In this document: positions 1-13,000 of the stretch, piece by piece
Layout: each line of letters opens with the position of its first letter
Position numbering within the stretch: position 1 is the stretch's first letter
Source of the DNA: Plakobranchus ocellatus
Taxonomy: Eukaryota; Mollusca; Gastropoda; Plakobranchidae
Direction: 5' to 3'
Length of the DNA: 24,906 nt
NCBI GenBank assembly: GCA_019648995.1
Contig: BLXT01008609.1
Coordinates: 2,366,304-2,391,209, forward strand
Translations under genes and position numbers: made by a program
Notes under the pieces: model-generated
Told to the model about the DNA's origin: nothing
The model's input: the letters and a program-made list of their open reading frames with translations, nothing else
The model's database searches: none

Positions 1-280
1 GGATGTACTACCATAGCTTACTTGTTTGCCTGTCAATAAAGGATACAATTACACTGTATGTATTTTTTTAATACTCTGTTCAGAACCGGAATAAAAGGCG
101 TTTTTTATTTGTTTGTTTGTTGTTTTTTTTTTTTAACATTGGGGTAGAACTGGGCATTAGAGTTACAAGCTGTGGGACAGTGAATAAGTATGGGAAGAAA
201 CTTAGGAAATAAAACAAAAAAAAAAATTAATGGACAATAGGATTTACGTGATGCAACACAGACTGGTGATTCTCACCGGT

Positions 281-342
281 ACCGAAGTTCCATTAAAAGA
301 AGAGAAAAAATAGATGTCACACCGAAGAGCCATTAAAAGAAG
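281..342. repeat. Two-copy direct repeat, period 40
   Basis: Copies at 281-302 and 321-342 share ACCGAAG, two changed bases, then CCATTAAAAGAAG or a one-base variant (20 of 22 identical). A shorter TCAC match precedes each copy. Confidence 0.75.
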
Positions 343-629
343 GTCACAAAGTGGTTTCATGATATTTTAGGGCAGACTCTTTCTTTAATTGCAGGACACT
401 TGGCAGACCTCTGATTCAAGGCTATAAAAACTACGCAGGCCTACTTGACGGATACAACTATACTCACAAAAATATGGCGATGGGCTTTTGATCAATACCT
501 CATTTTTTGTATTATGTAAAGAGAGAGAAAATCGCAGGATATGGAAGATAGATTCAGGAGATTCGTCAGGCCTAGCCCAACTCAGTGTAATTTTCTTGGT
601 GCTGAGCGTAAAACGCAATTTTTTCCCTG

Positions 630-651
630 TCGGCGTAATAACTTACGCCGA
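630..651. repeat. 9-bp perfect inverted repeat, 4-base loop
   Basis: TCGGCGTAA, loop TAAC, TTACGCCGA. It is GC-richer than its surroundings. The role is unknown; it could be the tip of a decayed mobile element. Confidence 0.7.
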
Positions 652-885
652 AAGCGTAATGTTGGCAAGTCTGCTAACAGCTAAATGGGGAAAAACATCA
701 AGGGATTAAGTTAGTAAAGATTAGAAAAATGAGGTAGTATAACAGATATTAAATTTTGTGAAAAATTATTTAGCATATATTTAATACTTATTTGTACTTT
801 GCTTTCAGTTCAATATTGATTTAAAAAAAAAAAAAAAAAAGCTTTGGTCTAGGAGATGTTGGAAATGAGTTTCTTTCTCCAGCAC

Positions 886-1058
886 CTGTAAATCAATTTT
901 CTTCTGTGCAGCATTAGTCAAGGCAAAAAGGGTTCCAGTCTCTTGTCGTGACCTAAACATGAGCTGTATGCTGGCATGACGCTCCGCATTCTGCAGTTGA
1001 TCCTGACTCAATCTCCAGTGGAAGAAGCTGTTGTCTTTAAAATCCATTGTGGGTGCCT
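886..1058 (-). CDS. CadN: Exon w21: start of laminin G 2
   Basis: Residues 1192-1248, with codon 1191 split as G+AG (Glu). Acceptor TTTTTTTTAAAG, donor TTACAG|GTGCTG. NSFFHWRLSQDQ then ASIQLMFRSRQETGTLFAL matches the opening strands of a second laminin G domain. The next exon, with the rest of the domain, is not found between 1 and 885 and must lie outside the window. Confidence 0.9.
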
Positions 1059-4000
1059 CTTTAAAAAAAAAAAAAAACAAAAAAAAACCCACAGACATTA
1101 AACTACTGCTTTTTTCAGTGAATAAAATTGAAAATGACTAGTTTTAAAAGTAATAATAATATTTAAAACAAAATTAGCCTTCCAAAAAATTGACACATTT
1201 ATATAATTCATATTCAGCCATTTTCATCTTGATTCTTTAAACAGCCATTAAGTATCAGTAAGACCTGGTCTTCTTCACTGACCCCTTTTTCACAGTCATG
1301 AGTTTTTCACTCTGGCATTTCACTTCCCACTCCACAGTGACCCCAATTTTTGTTTGACACCTGTGACTAATTTGGATTTGTGCTGAGAAACATCTACTTC
1401 AATTACAGTCTCAGTCAAAAAGTAACAATGAAATATGATTTGATTTCAAAGGGCAGCCCCTTTTTAAATTGGATAATATGCTCTGAGATAATATAAAATA
1501 TATACTTGTCCTTTCATACTTCATTAGATACACAACTTTTATCTTCAGATTGTGTTCACAGGAGACATTGTTCAAGGATTTAGATTAATGACTTATATGA
1601 AAAAAATAATTACACATAGTTCTGTGCAATATAAAATTTCTAAAAAATTATAGCCTCAATTCAAGCACAAATATGATAATTTTGACAAAATTGTATTCAA
1701 TTCAATTGCTTTTTTCTTCTTGCTGCAATCTTGTGAACATTGCTAATAACCTTGTAGAAGGCTTCACATAATATATGGGCCACAATTTCCTAATCTCATA
1801 GTCTGAAGAATAATTAAATTTTGCCCCCCCACCAACAAAAAATAAAAACTTTAATGACCTGTCACATCAACAGCTAAGGAATTGAGAACAGCTCATTCAG
1901 TAACTTGCAGGCAGGATGAATAAGAAAAAATAAAAAATAAAACAAATGAAAAGACAAACCTGTGCTGCATTTGTTGCCATACCAGCCAGGGTGACATGAA
2001 CATGATTGCACAGAATCATCCTTCCAAAAGGACTGACAAGTGGCCCTTGTGCCACATGAAGGAGAGGAAGTGCCTTCTCCACAGATGCCTTCTTCTCTGG
2101 GGCAGCCATTTTGCCCAGAATTCCAATTTTCAATCGGTTTGTAGAACAAGTCATACAGCTTTTAAAAAAAGTACCAAAAAAAATGTTCATGCCTAGCCTC
2201 ATGAAGTAGCACTTTTATTTTTTTTATTGGTTTTTAAAAGAATGAAATAAGATTACTTTGTATAAAATTTCCTGCAACACGGTTAATTTAGTCCCAAAAA
2301 ATCAAGAGATGCCATTGATGATATATTAAATGACGCAGAAATAATTGAAGATTTTATTGAATAACCGAGGATGAAGAAATATTTAATGCTGTTAAACTAC
2401 TGCTACGTTAGCACACACATGCAAGTGTAAAATTAACATGAGATCAAAATTTTGATAATCTTGATGTTGAATTTTGTTTTGACCTTTACATCACTTACCT
2501 TTGAATTATGAACAAGATTCCTAAGGCATCCATTAAAGCCTTTATTGGGGATTCCAGATGGGAAAACAGGAAAGGGATCCAATGGGTAGCGACCCCCAAC
2601 TTGAAGTAAAGATTGTACATTGAGCAGTACGTCACCACCAGGCACACGACCTTCGATGAGACATGGTGTCCAATCAGTAACTGTTCCATTGTTATCATTA
2701 TCTGCATACTGACAGTGGTCCACAGTCAATGTGACATCCTGTTCAAGACGTAAGTTCATATATAATCAAATGAATGAAATATCAGAGTTAAGTATATATA
2801 GCTGCGACAAGGCATCAAAGGGAGAAAAAAATGGGGGTAGAGAGAGAGGAAAACATGATTCCACTGCATCGAGTGGTTACATAGTTCAATCATTTTTAGT
2901 TTGGATACATGTGTCTGAACGATTGTGTGTTTTGTGAGAATGACTGATTTTGATTTGTGGAAGCTGTGGATCATAGATTTGAGCAACACAAAGTATACCT
3001 AAAAACTTGCCCCATCAGAAAAAGAAAATTGTAATAAAAATAACTCAACAAACATCATCAAAAAAAGATCAACAAAGAGGAGTTATACCTGGAATTCCCT
3101 GTCGATATCTATTCTGTGCCACTGTCCATCATTGAGAGCAGGCATTTTAACTTGACCCTGCCTGTTTGTACCATTCAAAGCAAGTAAAACCTTTCGAAAA
3201 GAAATATAATTTGCTTGAGCTGGCACATATATTCTTTTCTACAAAAAACTTTTTTGATTCATTAAAGCTTAATAATATCATCAGTTTTTTTTTTTAAATC
3301 AAGTATTTTACAGAAACACAGCAAGAGGCAGAGAACTTTATGAGTATCTTTTCCTTCTTGGTTATAATTTTAATCTCCTATGCTTTTATTGCCTCAATGA
3401 TTTTTTTCTTTAATCAATGGATTGGGTCAAAAGAGTAAGTTGAAATGTCAATTAAAACTGAACAAAAAGTTGCATACCTCACCGACTCCCAAATTAAGAC
3501 GTAACTGTGGATAGCCATTCTTTAGCTCCAACAGAATAAAATTCTGGGCATTCTGTGACAAAAATGCAAGAAAATTAAATTTTTTTTTTTTTTTTTTTGA
3601 CAAAATTTTATTCAATGAAAGTAATTTGCACAATTTTGAATTTTCACAATCTATCATTTTAATAAAAATATAAAGAGCCTCTGTAATGATGTGCTATTAA
3701 TAAAAACTAAGGTTATGAAGAATAAATTTAAATAATAAGAAATCGCCTATTTTTCTGAACTTTTCAGATTTATTATGATTTGCCATCATTTTGCCCTGAT
3801 GGCAAATCATCGCAAGTCTGCTCATTTTTTTACAAAATCTAATGAATTGAAAAAATTTATTGCACAAGATATTCCATTTGAAGGGTTGTTCATAGCTAGG
3901 CTTATGAAAAATGAAATTGAGAATCTGATGCTATCAAAATATTCATCCTTATATAAGTTTTTTAATACAGTCAAACCGAAATACTTAATTCAATTTGTAA

Positions 4001-7000
4001 GTTTCTTTGATAGGTTTTTTAATTCCATTCTGCTAGAACCAAAGTCTTATTAGATTTTTTTTTTAAGTTGTACAATTACCAAAGAAAAAAAATTTGGATC
4101 AGCTAATTCAAAGTTATTTTTGAAAGATCTTCTGAACAAACAAGTGTGCTTGAATTCAGTTCATATAGACCGGTATATATCCATAGTTCAAATTTGATCT
4201 ATATACTTGATCTTTGCTATTGCAAAAAGTGATGAAAATTAAAGCTCTTCTAAAAATAGCATTCTTACTCATTTCTGTACTAAAGCATTCAAAATTTTTA
4301 TTTGTTTTTCTGACAATACTCTTCCAACGTTACCTATCAAATTTTGAAACATAGCTAAAGTTAAAGCTCTAACATATTTTAACCTGTTGTTTGACAGCAA
4401 CAATTATGGCTCTTTACAATATTTGAATATACTTGTTCATTCGTTGATTCATGTCTTGAACTGATCTACAGATATGTTCTTCTTTTACTAGACCTTTCCC
4501 CTCATCAATTAGCCACAGGATAAGTACTTTTTATTTCACTGCTTTAATAAATTTAATCAATTTGTTTCTTCATGAAAACTTAAGAAATTACACTCTACTA
4601 GAATAGTAAACAGATAAAAGAAGATGAGATAGCACCAAGTCAAGTGCAATGGGTTTATGAGACTGTGTGGCAGATAAAACACTTTGATATATCATACAAT
4701 ACTATTTTATATCAAATGCTGATTTCACTGGGGAGTATGATTCAGGTTCGTCTATAATTGAGGCTTCAACTTCAACATCTTACTCTTCCTCTCTCCAGTG
4801 AGACCTTCAAGTGTTACATTTTATTTTAAAAATTGAACAATCAATATTTTGCCTTAAATAGGCCTACTTGATCTGCCTGCTTAACAAATGAGTTTGGGTT
4901 TTATACATTGCTTAACACTATGATGTGCCTCAAACAAACTTTTAAACTCAGAAGCTGTTTGAACCTTGTTTTACATAAAATAGAAAATTAGAAGAATCCA
5001 GGAACTAATGAAGATATGAAAAAGATATTTTTTAAAAATTAGCTCAGCTAGGAAAATTCTTTAAAAAGCCCATTTTTTCACACCTCATATTTTCAATCTG
5101 TTATAGAAAAGTTGCCATAACTTTGATTTAACAATGAAAAACAAAATGCAATTTCAAAAGATCTATCTCTTCAATCAGATTCTAGGATCAAAGTGAAGAG
5201 TTTTTCATGCAGCCAAAAAAATACTCCTATTTTAACAGTTAAGTGAAAGTTATGAGTTGATGACTGTGCTTTGTTTGAAAAATTTCAGATCCCCACTACG
5301 GTTTATCACATTCATAAATATGTATCATTGTATGGCAATACCCACTTTGGTTGGATCAATATCTACAACAGGTCCATTGAACATAATAAGTCCATCAGGT
5401 TCTAATGTTATAAGCTCAATGCTCGTGCGGCCCTGGGTACATGGAGAAAGGCCTTCGTAAAAAGCAATACTGTTTCCGTTAAAACTATGACGTCGCTGTT
5501 GGCATCGGGGACCATCAAAACCTTCACGACAATTGCAACTGAGAAGATAAAAAAAAAATAGCAGTTCTCAATTTGAGAGAAAATTCAAATTTTGAAATAT
5601 CACATTACTCAGTGCTTCCAGTGAGAAATGAAGGAAACTGGTGGTGGACAATGCAACTGCCGAAGGCAGGAGCTGACCTATGGGTGTGTGTGGGCATGTT
5701 CCCACAGAAAATCTTTATAAAAAGGATTGTAAATAAAGCCATTTGGAGATGCTTTAGTATCAATTTAACTTGTATTTTGTTCAACCCTAAAGTAATCAAA
5801 TATCTATGGCGTAGCATTAAAATACATGAAATTATCCAAGAAGACTCAAAATGCAGAAATCCACAAAAATATGGACAACTATGAGCACTGATTACTGTAA
5901 AGAATAAAATCAAAGCAAATTATGCCCAAAATTACTCTGTAATAGTAATGTGTTTATTCAATTATGTATATTTTATGCCCATGTGAGATAAAATTCAGTC
6001 ACTGTTACAGCAAAGTAAAAAACTCCAACATTTAGTAAAAAATAATTTTCTATTACACGAGTTTTCTACAACAAGAGAAAATCCTTTAAAGTTTTTGAAA
6101 ATAAAAAGAAAATAACAAAAACTTCAATAGCAGGGCGACTATCTCACCTAAGCTTCCCCCAATTGTCCTGTTGGCAAGTTCCTCCATTGTAACAATAGGC
6201 TCCACTGCAAGCAACAGGTGTAGGAAAAGTTTTGGACGGGCAACCATCAATTGCTTTCGATGCAACATCCACAGTTGTAAAGCTTGAACCATTTGCATTT
6301 ATAACTCTTGGGTTTACAGAAACCTGAACATCTGTGTAGCATCCTATGTAATATTTCTCCTCCATGCACAGATTTACAGGAACTTGATCAATTGTAATAT
6401 CTGCAGCCTTTTGGATCTGTGAAAAAGATTAACTTTATTGAAAACACAATGAAAAGACACAGCCAGATGAAAGAAAACACCCAATTAGCCTGGGTTACTT
6501 TGAAAGAGTAAATCACATTCTTTCGCCTGAGTTACAATGCTTGCAAATATGCAAAAAAATATGAATGATGTCTTGCACTTCTTGTGCAAAATCTTTGGAA
6601 ATGATTGTGTGTCATTTTGATGAAAAAAAACCAAGATCTTCAAATAATTAATATTAAAAGGAAAGAAATTGGAATGATAGTAGAATCTTTGATAAGAAAA
6701 AAATGTTTTCTAAAAAGATATAAAATAGTAAATTAAGAAATAATAAGATCATTACACACCGAGTTTAAGTTCAGCATCACAGTACTTTCCATCTGGGCTG
6801 GTGTTAAATAAGGACTGGCGTGGCCTGAAAAACGTAAATCTAAGTAGCCCGGTCCATCTGTGAGACCTACAACTTCAATGTTGTCAGGACCTGGATACTG
6901 AAGCAAGCGTGCCATCTCCACCTTGAACTTGTGCATTTTACTAGGTGGGGGTTCTTGGCCAGGAACACTAGGGCCTCCTGGGGCAATGAACTCCTCAGCT

Positions 7001-10000
7001 GTTATACCTGGTATATAAATTATATAAATACAAAAATCAACATTCTTACTTAGAGTAAAAGAATAAAAATATTTGATTCTCCTTGAAGTACATGCAGATA
7101 AACTGAAATGAGTAAAAAAACTCACTTTTTTTTCAACTGAATGCAAGAAATATGGGAAGAGGGCCTAACTTAAGATAAAAGGGCAGCTTCAAGCTCAAGA
7201 TATAGAGCAATGCTACCACACTGTGTGGCCTTTTCAAATTTCATGAATTGTCTGAAGAATTATCTGCTTTAGTTAAAAGAAACACTAATGGAAACAAAAT
7301 GAAAGTATTCTACCACTTGTTCAACAACATGCAAGATCATTTTTAGACATGAAAATATCCCATCTTTTGTTAAATGAAAACTTTACAAAAGAAATACTCG
7401 ACAAAAAGCTTCTTAGTGTTAGACCTTGAGAAACTGGAAATTGCTTCAGTTCCACACAAGGAATGAATCTGAGAGAATCAGACACTACACAATTGACCAA
7501 CTGACTTGAATTTTTGGAAAACACACTCGTTTTAAAAATAAATATCACTTTCATCATGATTAACTTTAAAAAGGATGTAAAAGGAGAAAAAAAAAGAAAA
7601 CAAAGACACCATTCCTGATGAGATGTGTTGCATATCATCAACAAAAAGAATAAAAAACTTATTATTTTCAAAATGATTTTTTCTTTTATAGAATACCTGC
7701 ATCAATTTACAGCTTTGATGATAAAAGTGCAAGCTATTTTCATTCACTCCTTTTGCAAATTTAAAAACAGAAAAGTAGAAATTGAAACATGCGACTCATT
7801 TGAAAAGAATTGTTGCCATTTGGAACACATCTCCTCCAATCTTTAAAATACCAAAGCTGGCATTTTAACTTGATCATCTTTACATTTCTAAGGGGGATAT
7901 CCTATGTTATGATACAAATGCATCAGAACATAAATCCTCTACCTTTAAGACGCATGCTACCAGCCTTCCGTAGGGCTTCATCTGGCAAATCAAATACTGT
8001 AACAGCTACAGTGCATCTCGCTGTGTTTTGATAGACTTTGTCGTACACATCAACCTGAGAGATGAGAAAAAATATTGTTCAGTAACTTTGTCTACAAAAG
8101 ACATTTTTTTTTCATTTTGCCCTCACACACATAAGAAAGAAAGGAAAAGGAAAAAATGCTCAACAGTTTTTAAGCAAAATTGGGTGCTTTCAAAAAGATA
8201 TGCTGAAATCTTGCCATATCTTACTATCCATGCCTACCTATTTCATTAATAGAATGGACTGTTACATTTTGTTAAATTTTAAAATAGACTTTAATAACCC
8301 CTTGCTTTTAAGGGCAAGTGCGGCACCTAGGGAGGGGGGTCCTGGGGTCGATTTGGGTCACCATGTCAAATTTTGACTGTGGGTAGTTTTGTATAGTTTG
8401 TCCATTTGTAATCATCTGAACAGAGGTTTGGGGCCTAAATTCAGTAACAAATATCTTCTATTGTAAATTCAAAATTGCTACCTTGTAGAGAGTTCACAGA
8501 TTGCCAAGAAAAATGTGCAAAAATTTGCCTTTTTTGCAAGCTATGTAGGCCTGCAAAACATAGGCATATTATGCACCAATGGAAAATTTACGATCTCAGC
8601 CTCCCTGTCGATGCCACTTGAAATACCATATATGGACATCCAAATTCAGACACATTTTTCCAAGAAGAGAGCTCCATTCATAACCATTACCATATATGGA
8701 ACACCTGTCTCATTTCCCAAGATTTTTATTCCAGCTGCATCGATTTTTCATACAGAGATTTCCGACTCCTTAGGTCATGCACGACCATCAGCCCAGCCAG
8801 CTGTTACCACCCAATGAGGTTGTCGCAAAGTTCTGACATCACAGCTGATCCTGTGGCCACCCGTCCTTATGCTAGTTTGTATACAGTGTTTTGTTGGCTT
8901 TTGAGTGAAGTTTTCAGCCAGTTAAGTGCGTGAGTGACCTCCAGCATGAATTGGACATGGAAAATGACCAAAAGGAGACGGATGCAACAGGAAGAGCTTG
9001 AGAGAGCTGTAGGAGGCCCATCATATGGAGCTGGCATCACATAATTGGTCAGAAAACTTAAATATTTTTGCTCAGACTTTATCGTCCATCTTCTTAAAAT
9101 GAGTTTTTGTTAAACAAATATTCTTATAACTTTGGTGTTTTTCATTCGATTTGTCTGAAACTTGCCATGAAGTTTTAGGGCATACTATCTTGCAATTCAC
9201 TAAAGTTTTTTGGAATTGCATCTATGAATATTTTTTTTATAAATTTTTATGTATCCAACAATTTGTTGCAATTTATATATATATATATTTATATATTTCA
9301 AAATTTCATGAAAATTTCCCTTTTCTTTCTAACCACAAAAGTTTTTTAAAAATTTCAAATTTAGCATAAATATATATTCTCGTTTAGAAAAAAGTTGATA
9401 TCTGATTTAGTTCTGAAGTTATAAGACTTTGAAAATTATTTTGATATTGAAGATGGCTGACATTTTCTTCTGTTGCCAAGCCATTGGTAATTGAAAAAAA
9501 AAAGTCATTTTGGTTGTTTATGTCACTTTTTGAGGGTCATATATAACAAATAAACCATTTATAAAAGTATCATTTAAGAAATAAAGAAAATAACCCATGA
9601 ATGCCGCACATCCCCTGAAAGTTATGAAGAAAAGAATACTACCTCAAACTCATAAGGCTTGTCTCTGTCGCTAGCTGGCACTCCTCTTTTGATAGTAATT
9701 ATTCCACTCTCACCATCCACACTGAAACAACATAAACCATTATTGATTTAGTTCTTATAGAAAAAAACCAACAATACTTCAGCTTGTGTGCAATTCAATA
9801 TTATACTATATCTTAGGGGTCTCTCTGCTATTAAGCTATCTCAGGCATTTTGACTCTTGTCAAAACATATTTTTTTAAGCAACAATAATAAAGCAAGTGT
9901 TGGGTCTTCCTCAATATTTTCTTTGTATTGCCTTTCAAGATTTGCCTTATACCTAACAGGCAAGATCCTTCATACACAAAACTTGATACATAAATAAAAT

Positions 10001-13000
10001 CTGCAAAGCTAACATATCTGATCCATGTAAAAAAAGGAAAAACTACATTAAAAGAAAAAAAAATGAATGATTGAGAAAATAAAATTGAGTATATTAAAAT
10101 TAATTTCTCCACTGCTGATCTATTTAAAAAGCTGTTGGGGTTCTGGTGTTCAATTGTGCAAAAGGGATTTTGCAAATTAATTTCATTCCCTTTGATTTAT
10201 AAGCATTAGAGTTTAACAAATAACAGTTTCAAAGCAAAGATCTTTGCTTAGAGGTTTGTTAATTTTTTTTTTTCTTTCATGGTGTACTTTCAAATACAAT
10301 TTGAATTTTGTGAGGATTATAATAAAGTAAACACTTTTGGAAAAATATGCTTTGAAAGTCAAATTTAAAATAAATGATTGAAGTAAATTTATCTTTGCAA
10401 TTACAAAAGAATCTCTCATGTGTACATAAATGACTGCTTTTAAAAGGTAATTAAAGTATACAAATGTTTCCAATTTTTGTATTGAAAAAAAAATGAAAAA
10501 TATCCGAATAAACAAAATGAAAAAAACCTTCCACCCTTTCCGCAAACAAGAAAGAAAAGAATTGTACACCATGAAAGAAGGGTTTTCCTTTTTGCTGTCT
10601 TTATGAGTTAACAAAAAAACAAATACAAACAAATTTTTGGGAAAAAAAAAGCTCTCTGAGTCCATGAAACACTTCTCAAATGAAATAATCAGAAAATTAA
10701 TAAAAGATGAATAACCTGAAATAGTTTTGATAGAGTGGTGGAGACACATAAGTAAAGGTTTTATCTGGCAGATCCCAGTCATCAGCATCCTCTGCATAGA
10801 CGCGACCTATTTCTACATCACCAAATTTTCCTGGGAGAGGAAAGACACAAAAGTGAGGTAAAGGAATCTGAACATTGCCTAAAATTAAAGGATTCCTCTT
10901 AAATACAAAGATAAATTGTGTTCACGTACTAACAAAAAAAATTTAAAAAATCAATATTATCAAATTGGCCATCCAAACCAAGTATAACATTACAATTATG
11001 TCATAAATTTTTTAAAATGCGAACATATTTATTTTTAAAATACAGAATTTAGTATTGAGTTTTTCTGTCAATTATACGCCACAAGACTCACTTTTATAGT
11101 TTTCATTGATTATAGAAAAGAACAAAGGCAGTTTCTAAAGTGTGCTCAATGAAATTAACTATGAAGAATTGCATAAACTACTATAGTTTCCTAGAACTTC
11201 TGAAAAGATTTTAAATTCCACAAAACTGTCATTTCTTCCTACCTGTATTTTATTTTAGATGATATTTTTTACAAAAAAAACCTCCTCACCTTTCTTCATT
11301 TAATAAATAGTTCTGAGTATTATTGCAAATCTGATATTGTTTAAAGGAATAAAAATAATCATGGTCTTTGAATGCATGTTTTTATTTTCCTGGAGTCAGC
11401 CTTTCTTTTTTCTCTCCTTGTAAATGAGCTGAAAATTTTCCTTCCTTTCCTGCTTATACAGGAATATAAATACAATCAAAGAAGATAAAATAATCTTAAC
11501 CACAAAATTTTGGAATGTTTGTCAATGTTACCATCAAAGTTGTAAAACGTGATTTCCTGGTGCCCAGCACTGTGCTTGTTGTCGTTTTTGTCTCCAATGA
11601 CAACAGTAAGAGTACTTGTGGCTGTCTGAGAATCAGGACTGTTGGTGCCATCATTCATATCCCAAATAACTATGGGTAATAAGTATTCCTTCCGCTCCTC
11701 TCTGTCAAAGCGAGTACTTGTTCTGATTGTTGCAGTACCGTTACCATTAGCCCCATCTAAAGAAAGAAAAAATTTTTACTTCTATCTAGTACCTCTAAAG
11801 CAAAGTATTCTTGTCTTTTGACATACTAATATCATTTCACATTTTATTATCGAAACAAACAGAAACTGATTTGTTTATATATATGTAAATTTGAAATGAC
11901 TGAAAAGTTATTTCATTTGTGCATGTTATCTTTACCTCTTTCTCACAATCTGAATATGCATTATTTTACGCCCCCCCCCACACACACAAAATAAAATAAT
12001 AAAAAAAAGTGAAAAGTTATTATTCTCCCCTATTTGATGCAGATTAAAATAGCCATTCATTTCATCTACATGCAAATCTTCTGCCTTTTCATATGGCATC
12101 TGCAGCAAATAAGAAATAAACTTTCACAAAATATTGCCAAAATTGAAAGATTCCTAGATCTTATTAAGGATTTCGATTGACACAAATAACAAAAAAAGCT
12201 AACTTAGATCTTTTCCATTCTATCTTAAAAGAGAAATAAATAGATATACCAAAAAGGACAACTCAATTACTTTTAGACTTACTTTCATTGTATTGCAATG
12301 AAAATTCTCTACATGCTGGGGTAGAGCAGCCAGTTGGAAGAGCAAACCCAAAAGGTGGACCATACTGCCTTGTGTCAGGATCAACAGCAAAAATCTCCAC
12401 CACAAGCCTATTATTATTATCCTCATTCTCAGGCAGTACTGGCCGATAGTCCTCAGCAAACATTGGAGCATTATCGTTGATGTCTGTCAGAGTCAACTTT
12501 AGAGTAGCACTGCCTGTCAGTGGAATCTCACCTTATCAAATACATAAGCAAAAATAAAGACATTTTAAACTGAATGCAAAGAAAAGAAAACTGAGAGAAA
12601 GATGTTTGTTACTTTCTAAAATTTTATATATCATGACTAGGTACCAAAACAAGTGTTTAAAATATCTGTTTCTGTACAAAATATAGAAAACAAAATGATA
12701 TAAAAGGCGAGGTAAAAAAAAAAAATGTACTTAATGTGATCAGCAAATTTTCTCCATAATTCAATTTCACCTCAACCTATCATACCCAAAAGTCCTCACC
12801 TTTGTCAATTGCATAAATAATGACATTTCGCTCGGGTGCCAACTCTCTATCAAGCACTTTTCGAGTTGTCACATTTCCAGCTTGGGGTTCAATGTAGAAT
12901 TCAAAGTAGGGGTCTGACTCACGCTGTATAGAAAACCTGAAAGAGCAAGGGAATAATGAAAAAAAGAAAGAAGGGTATAAAATCATTCCCATGCAGCCAA

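Larger units (their letters stand above)
1..885 (-). other. Intron after exon w21 (incomplete)
   Basis: No further cadherin exon was found. It holds a 22-base direct repeat (281-342), a hairpin at 630-651 in a locally CpG-containing stretch (about 425-660), and an 18-base A run (823-840). Short frames here match nothing I know. Confidence 0.7.
8055..9642 (-). other. Intron between w12 and w13, with a GC-richer block
   Basis: 1,588 bp, phase 0. The part at about 8285-9045 is richer in G and C and reads unlike the flanking intron, suggesting an inserted element. It includes two CCATATATGG palindromes. An AT microsatellite lies near 9275-9298. No transposase or RT motif was identified with certainty. 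Confidence 0.6.

Noticed and set aside
488-709. 73-codon plus-strand frame overlapping a minus-strand frame
   Set aside because: No similarity recognised; both frames arise from a less AT-rich patch.
1-885. Possible next exon of laminin G 2
   Set aside because: No segment on the minus strand with laminin G motifs and splice sites in the needed phase 0 was found.
3775-4053. 92-codon plus-strand frame
   Set aside because: Starts inside the hairpin arm, AT-rich composition, no recognisable family; kept only as a note in the intron entry.
5573-5913. Overlapping frames of about 100 codons on both strands
   Set aside because: They mirror each other in an intron, have no motif, and neither joins to the cadherin frame.
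9275-9298. AT microsatellite
   Set aside because: Ordinary simple repeat, of no interest on its own.
10213-10797. Longest open frame in the window, 194 codons, minus strand
   Set aside because: It overlaps exon w11 in the wrong frame and runs into intron; the protein is Phe/Ile/Lys-rich with no domain, as expected for AT-rich chance sequence.
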